From assembly GCA_946886255.1 (NCBI GenBank), contig CAMPIG010000143.1:1-10081 (forward strand): 10,081 nt of DNA. The letters are read 5' to 3'. Positions within the stretch are counted from its first letter, which is position 1, and each line of letters starts with the position of its first letter. The DNA is from an uncultured Cellvibrio sp. GTDB taxonomy: Bacteria; Pseudomonadota; Gammaproteobacteria; Pseudomonadales; Cellvibrionaceae. A model generated the notes under the pieces. That model was not told the origin of the DNA. It did no database searches and was given only the letters and a program-made list of their open reading frames with translations. The position numbers were made by a program, and so were the translations under genes. Shown here piece after piece: positions 6,128 to 10,081 of the stretch.

Positions 6128-7895
6128 TAAGCGTGATAAAAGCCCCGAACAGCGTGTCTTGCGCCAGCTTATTGAAGCCCTGCTATATGAAAAATTAATT
6201 CCTTACGAAACTTTTGCGATTTCGCCGTCGCAAGACGTGATCTTTCAGTTTACGTTGGAACAGCAAGACTATCGCTGTCGCGGCCAGGTGAGTGCATTTG
6301 ATCGTATCCGTTTAGTGGCTGACAGCATCTGCCGTTTGCGTAAAGACGGCTCACAGGCTACCGCAGAATTATCGACGATTGTGATGAGCCTGCCTGTGAT
6401 GGATGCCCGCCGGGAACAACTGTTGGTAGAGCTTGAACAAACCGTTCGCTTGTGTCTCTGGAATGAGCAGCATCTGCCAATCACTGAAATTCTGCGGCGC
6501 AATCTGCGTTGTGCAGCCTTGGAGTCGGCTATTCATGAAGGTCATCCTTATCACCCCTGTTTTAAAGCGCGTACTGGTTTTTCGCTGAAGGATCATCAAC
6601 AGTTCGGACCCGAAGCCGGCCAGAGTTTTCAGTTGGTCTGGCTTGCTGTTGCGCGCAACCGCGTGCGCAGCGCGTTGCCGGTAGCAGAAGAAAATTTCTG
6701 GCAGCGTGAACTTGATAAAGAGGTGGTGTTATTGCTTTCCCATCGGTTGCGCCAGCAAGGTGGGGATGTCAGTGATTACACCTTGATACCGATGCATCCC
6801 TGGCAATGGGAAAATCTGAAAAACTCCGCACTGTCTACGGCGTTAACCAACCGGGAAATAATTCACCTGGGCGCGGCCGGTGATTATTATCAAGCCACCC
6901 AATCTGTGCGCAGTCTGTTGAATGTCAGTAATCCGTTACGCGCTACCATCAAGTTGCCGATGAACCTGGTGAATACCTCATCGCTACGTACGTTGGAATC
7001 GCACGGTGTGTGTTCTGCCCCCGCCATCTCGCAATGGTTGCAAGCTGTCGTTCGCACTGACCCATTATTTGTAAAACATTATCCCCTCGTATTGTTGGAC
7101 GAATATGCGGGCATGCTTTATCAGCCGGATACTACACAACAAGTGCAACTCGATGGACAAGTGGCAGCCATCTGGCGCGAAAGTATTGAGCGCTATTTAA
7201 TGCCCGACGAACAAGCGGTGCCATTTACTGCCCTGGCATTGATGGAGGCAGACGGTCGGCCATTTATTGATGAGTGGCTGGATCACTATGGGGTGGAGCC
7301 CTGGTTAAATCGTCTTATTCAGATCGCTGTCTTGCCCGTGTGGCACTTGCTGGTAAAGCACGGAATTGCCCTTGAAGCACACGCGCAGAATATGGTGTTG
7401 GTACATCGCGATGGCTGGCCAGAAAAAATTATTCTGCGCGATTTTCACGAGAGCGTGGAATATGTGGACGATTATTTATCTTCGCGGGATTATCTGCCAG
7501 ATTTCAGCGCACTACATCCGGCCTATACCGACGCAGAACCCAATCGTTATTACTGGATGACCAGCCTTGAGGCGTTGCGCGAACTGGTGATGGATACCTT
7601 GTTTGTATTCAATCTCAGTGAAGTGTCGTACCTGCTGGATAGCTATTACGGTTTTGCCGAAGCGCGTTTCTGGCAATGGGTAAACCAACAGCTACAGACT
7701 TATCTGGACGATAACCCCGCGCTTGCCGGTCGCCAGGCGCAATTACATTTTGATGCAGCCAGCATTCATACGGAATCCTTGCTGACACGAAAATTATTCG
7801 GCAAGGCCTTTGCTGAATTTCATCACATGGTCAGCAACCCCTTTTATTCCCACCAGCCAGTAAAGAGCCTGCCCGAATATGATCTATGTGAATGA
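6114..7895 (+). CDS. asbB: AsbB-like NIS synthetase (IucA/IucC family)
   Basis: A 593-residue second NRPS-independent siderophore synthetase. In petrobactin biosynthesis AsbB condenses the other citrate carboxylate with spermidine or its dihydroxybenzoyl derivative, which completes the symmetric molecule. Family motifs in order are EGHPYHPCFKARTG (142-155), the conserved HPWQWEN (228-234), QATQSVRSLLN (260-270), KLPMNLVNTSSLRTL (280-294), GIALEAHAQN (417-426) and LRDFH (441-445). It differs clearly from AsbA over its length, so the two are old paralogues rather than a recent duplication. The ATG at 6114 overlaps asbA by 14 nt and has an excellent GGAGG. Its stop overlaps asbC by 17 nt. Family membership is certain; the precise step is inferred from order in the AsbA-B-C-D-E set. 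Confidence 0.9.
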   Translation: MRWHDKRDKSPEQRVLRQLIEALLYEKLIPYETFAISPSQDVIFQFTLEQQDYRCRGQVSAFDRIRLVADSICRLRKDGSQATAELSTIVMSLPVMDARREQLLVELEQTVRLCLWNEQHLPITEILRRNLRCAALESAIHEGHPYHPCFKARTGFSLKDHQQFGPEAGQSFQLVWLAVARNRVRSALPVAEENFWQRELDKEVVLLLSHRLRQQGGDVSDYTLIPMHPWQWENLKNSALSTALTNREIIHLGAAGDYYQATQSVRSLLNVSNPLRATIKLPMNLVNTSSLRTLESHGVCSAPAISQWLQAVVRTDPLFVKHYPLVLLDEYAGMLYQPDTTQQVQLDGQVAAIWRESIERYLMPDEQAVPFTALALMEADGRPFIDEWLDHYGVEPWLNRLIQIAVLPVWHLLVKHGIALEAHAQNMVLVHRDGWPEKIILRDFHESVEYVDDYLSSRDYLPDFSALHPAYTDAEPNRYYWMTSLEALRELVMDTLFVFNLSEVSYLLDSYYGFAEARFWQWVNQQLQTYLDDNPALAGRQAQLHFDAASIHTESLLTRKLFGKAFAEFHHMVSNPFYSHQPVKSLPEYDLCE

Positions 7896-9129
7896 TGATC
7901 ACTACAGCCGCGATTTTTTCACTGCGCGCTTTGACTACTATGACACGCTGCCCGTCTTGCGCGATTGCGCAGGGCAACGCCTGGCCGTGTGCTTGACCGA
8001 TACCGCTGAATGGATAGCCTTGTGTTTATTCATTAAACAGAAAAAAGGCTCTGTGTTTCCCATCCACGCGGCGACACCGCTTGAAGCAGCGCGCCGCGCC
8101 GCACACCGGGCTGACTGCCATCAATTACTTTTTCATTCGCTCGACAATTTCGTCGCCATTAATGAACGCGGCCCTGATGCTGATGGTATGTTGGTACAGA
8201 TGAGTTCCGGCACGATCGGTGAACCGAAAACCATCGTGCGATCCTGGGAATCGATCGATGAGGAAATTGCCAGTTACATATCAACCTTCACCCTGGCAGC
8301 GACTATGACGCCGGTAGTTGCTTGCCCGGTTACACATTCGTACGGCTTGATTTGCGGCGTTCTGGTCGCTTTGCAGCGCGGCGTGCAGCCAATCGTCATT
8401 ACCCAGATCAATCCAAAATATTTACTAAAAAAATTACGCACGCAACCGCAACACCTGTTGTACGCCTCGCCGACCTTACTCAACACCTTGCGCCAACTTT
8501 TGCCTGCCGATACCCGCTTTCATGCCGTGATGACATCCGGCTCGGTGATGCCCAAGCCCTGGTTTATAGCGCTACAACAGAAAACCGAATTTCTGTTTCA
8601 GCAGTACGGTTGTTCCGAGGCGGGCTGTGTTGCCCTCGGGCAGTCGGTGCGTGCCGCCAATGATATGGGTAAGCCCCTACCTCATGTTCATATGATTGCC
8701 GGCACGAATAGTGATGCCCCGGCAGAAATTGTAATAACCAAAAAAGGGTTAACAATTTTTACCCAGGACCTGGGATATCTCGATGCCCAGGGCGAACTTT
8801 TTTTTGTTGCGCGGCAGGATGACACCATCATCGTCGCCGGGCTCAATGTGTACCCCCAGGAAGTGGAAGATGTATTACTCGAGTACGGCCCCATCACCGA
8901 CGCTGTTGTGTATAAAAAGCAAGACGCTTACGCCGGTGAACGCGCCTACTTAAAATTTGTTGCGCGCGAACCCGTCGACTTTAATCACCTGCGTGCCTGG
9001 TGTGCCAGGCATCTGGCACCGCATCAGGTGCCGCACGAATTTGCACAGGCGGATGAAATTCCACGCTTGCCCAACGGTAAGATCAATCGTAAATCTCTGG
9101 CCAATGCTGTTGCGGTGTCGCCAGCATAA
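7879..9129 (+). CDS. asbC: AsbC-like 3,4-dihydroxybenzoate adenylating enzyme
   Basis: A 416-residue member of the ANL (acyl-CoA synthetase/NRPS adenylation) superfamily. AsbC activates 3,4-dihydroxybenzoate with ATP and loads it on the AsbD carrier. Motifs seen are the P-loop SSGTIGEPK (109-117), an aromatic-site segment THSYGL (152-157), the adenylate-binding YGCSEAG (243-249), DLGYLD (297-302) with R312 of the hinge region, GLNVYPQEVE (321-330), and PNGKINR with the catalytic lysine K401. At 416 residues it is about 100 shorter than typical adenylating enzymes because the N-terminal lobe is reduced, as in known AsbC. The ATG at 7879 overlaps asbB by 17 nt and has only a weak AAAGAG 11 nt upstream, so its translation probably depends on asbB. 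Choice of 3,4- over 2,3-dihydroxybenzoate is inferred from context. Confidence 0.88.
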   Translation: MIYVNDDHYSRDFFTARFDYYDTLPVLRDCAGQRLAVCLTDTAEWIALCLFIKQKKGSVFPIHAATPLEAARRAAHRADCHQLLFHSLDNFVAINERGPDADGMLVQMSSGTIGEPKTIVRSWESIDEEIASYISTFTLAATMTPVVACPVTHSYGLICGVLVALQRGVQPIVITQINPKYLLKKLRTQPQHLLYASPTLLNTLRQLLPADTRFHAVMTSGSVMPKPWFIALQQKTEFLFQQYGCSEAGCVALGQSVRAANDMGKPLPHVHMIAGTNSDAPAEIVITKKGLTIFTQDLGYLDAQGELFFVARQDDTIIVAGLNVYPQEVEDVLLEYGPITDAVVYKKQDAYAGERAYLKFVAREPVDFNHLRAWCARHLAPHQVPHEFAQADEIPRLPNGKINRKSLANAVAVSPA

Positions 9130-9153
9130 TTTTCTGAATGAAAAGGTTTGTGC

Positions 9154-10081
9154 ATGACCAAAACAGATATTGTTAACCTGATACATTACGTGCTGGACGA
9201 GAAGATGGCTGTTCCTTATGTATCCGCCTTCAGCCCTTATGCGCGCTTGAATGAAGATTTATATCTCGATTCAGTCATGGTGTTGCAACTGCTCCTGCAT
9301 CTGGAGCTGGATCATGGCTTTGTTATTCCCGATGAAGCACTGGCCAAGGAAGATTTTGAAACCGTTGATACCCTGGCTAATCTTCTGGCGCGTTTGGAAA
9401 ACACGACAACCGCGATCGAGGCGCCGGTAGAGTTTGATGATATCAAGGTTCATTGTTTCGTCAGTTGTGTGTGCGAAATCATCAAGAAATCTGAGCTTGT
9501 GGATCATCGCCCCTTTTATTTCGGTGTGTGGGACGCCGACATAGTTGTGACAGATGACAGCCGAATTTCCTATCACTCGGCAACAATTAATCACGATTTT
9601 TTTATTGACTGGTACAAGCGAATATACGGCGTCGCGATTCATCGCTGGTATGACAGTGCGTTATCCAAAGAGGCCAATGTGCGCCGCTTATTATCCTTGT
9701 TGGATAATAAAGTGCCTGAGCGCAACATCATGGTCATGCTTGATATGTACCTGTTGCCGGAGCGGGAAAATAAATTTAATGCCAATCCGTTTCCGCATTA
9801 CGTGATGTTGGAAACTACCGATGATCCAGAGACCTTGTTGATGTTGGACCCGGATTATCGTTGGGAAGGTGAATTACCTAAAGCCAGAATCCTCGAGGCT
9901 ATTCGTTCGCCTCATGCCGTCGGTGGTTATTACTTTGATAGTTCAGATATCACGCCTTCAACAAACGCAGCCATCAAAGCGTATTTCAAAACCTGTATCA
10001 AACTCGATACCAACCCCATGACCGATGCCGTGCGGACAATCATTCGCCACCATGTCGATGGGCATCAGGGTTTGCAATTAT
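9154..10081 (+). CDS. AsbD-AsbE fusion: aryl carrier domain plus dihydroxybenzoyl transferase (partial)
   Basis: An open frame of at least 309 codons that runs off the right edge. Residues 1 to about 82 are an aryl carrier domain. LNEDLYLDSVMVLQLLL (32-48) closely matches the B. anthracis AsbD phosphopantetheine site, with S40 as the attachment serine. A linker (about 83-96) leads without stop or frame break into an AsbE-like part from about residue 97: VHCFVSC (99-105), HRPFYFGVWDAD (118-129), LPERENKFN (201-209), PFPHYVML (212-219) and MLDPDYRWEG (230-239). AsbE moves 3,4-dihydroxybenzoate from carrier to a spermidine amine. In B. anthracis these are two separate proteins. C101, H215 and D232 could form a catalytic triad. 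AAGG lies 7 nt before the ATG, and asbC ends 24 nt upstream. The C-terminus is not visible. Confidence 0.85.
   Translation, partial: MTKTDIVNLIHYVLDEKMAVPYVSAFSPYARLNEDLYLDSVMVLQLLLHLELDHGFVIPDEALAKEDFETVDTLANLLARLENTTTAIEAPVEFDDIKVHCFVSCVCEIIKKSELVDHRPFYFGVWDADIVVTDDSRISYHSATINHDFFIDWYKRIYGVAIHRWYDSALSKEANVRRLLSLLDNKVPERNIMVMLDMYLLPERENKFNANPFPHYVMLETTDDPETLLMLDPDYRWEGELPKARILEAIRSPHAVGGYYFDSSDITPSTNAAIKAYFKTCIKLDTNPMTDAVRTIIRHHVDGHQGLQL

Noticed and set aside
4325..7895. Aerobactin or achromobactin synthetase pair instead of AsbA/AsbB
   Set aside because: The N-terminus of the first synthetase, and the AsbC-, AsbD- and AsbE-like genes directly downstream, fit petrobactin. No lysine hydroxylase, acetyltransferase or decarboxylase of the other pathways is present.
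9271..9642. 123-codon minus-strand open frame
   Set aside because: It is antisense to the carrier and AsbE-like coding sequence, whose motifs are clear on the plus strand.
9554..9805. 83-codon plus-strand open frame
   Set aside because: It is an out-of-frame shadow inside the AsbD-AsbE fusion gene. It is not evidence of a frameshift, because the main frame stays open and keeps its motifs.

Overview
This window carries most of a petrobactin-type siderophore locus from a Gram-negative bacterium, probably a gammaproteobacterium. The evidence for the host group is moderate GC content, Fur-box-like sites, Shine-Dalgarno-led genes, and a histidine kinase with a periplasmic sensor of the kind used for siderophores. 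The family is not certain; a Cellvibrio- or Marinobacter-like host is only a guess. The core biosynthetic proteins match the Bacillus anthracis petrobactin proteins AsbA, AsbB, AsbC, AsbD and AsbE in gene order, length and motifs.

Layout. At the left edge, on the minus strand, is the first part of a gene whose N-terminus looks like a 4'-phosphopantetheinyl transferase. A control region of about 290 bp follows, with a Fur-box-like site, a candidate promoter and three short tandem repeats. It leads rightward into an OmpR-family response regulator and a histidine kinase that overlap by 4 nt. After a 92-nt gap come a small DUF2218 protein and a MATE-family efflux protein that starts with TTG. A 134-nt gap with a second Fur-box-like site precedes the siderophore genes: asbA, asbB and asbC (overlapping by 14 and 17 nt), then an open gene in which an AsbD-type carrier domain and an AsbE-type transferase are fused. 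That gene runs off the right edge.

How the genes probably work together. AsbC adenylates 3,4-dihydroxybenzoate and loads it on the phosphopantetheine arm of the AsbD domain. The divergent transferase would be the natural enzyme to install that arm. The AsbE domain then passes the aryl group to a spermidine amine. AsbA and AsbB, both IucA/IucC-type NRPS-independent synthetases, join citrate to the polyamine arms. The MATE protein is a candidate exporter. The two-component pair may sense the siderophore or iron and control uptake or synthesis. The two Fur-like sites suggest that the regulatory pair and the asb genes are each iron-repressed. AsbF (3-dehydroshikimate dehydratase, source of 3,4-dihydroxybenzoate) and a TonB-dependent receptor are not in the window.

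The most notable points are the AsbD-AsbE fusion, and within its AsbE half a Cys-His-Asp pattern resembling papain-like/BtrH-type acyl transferases.
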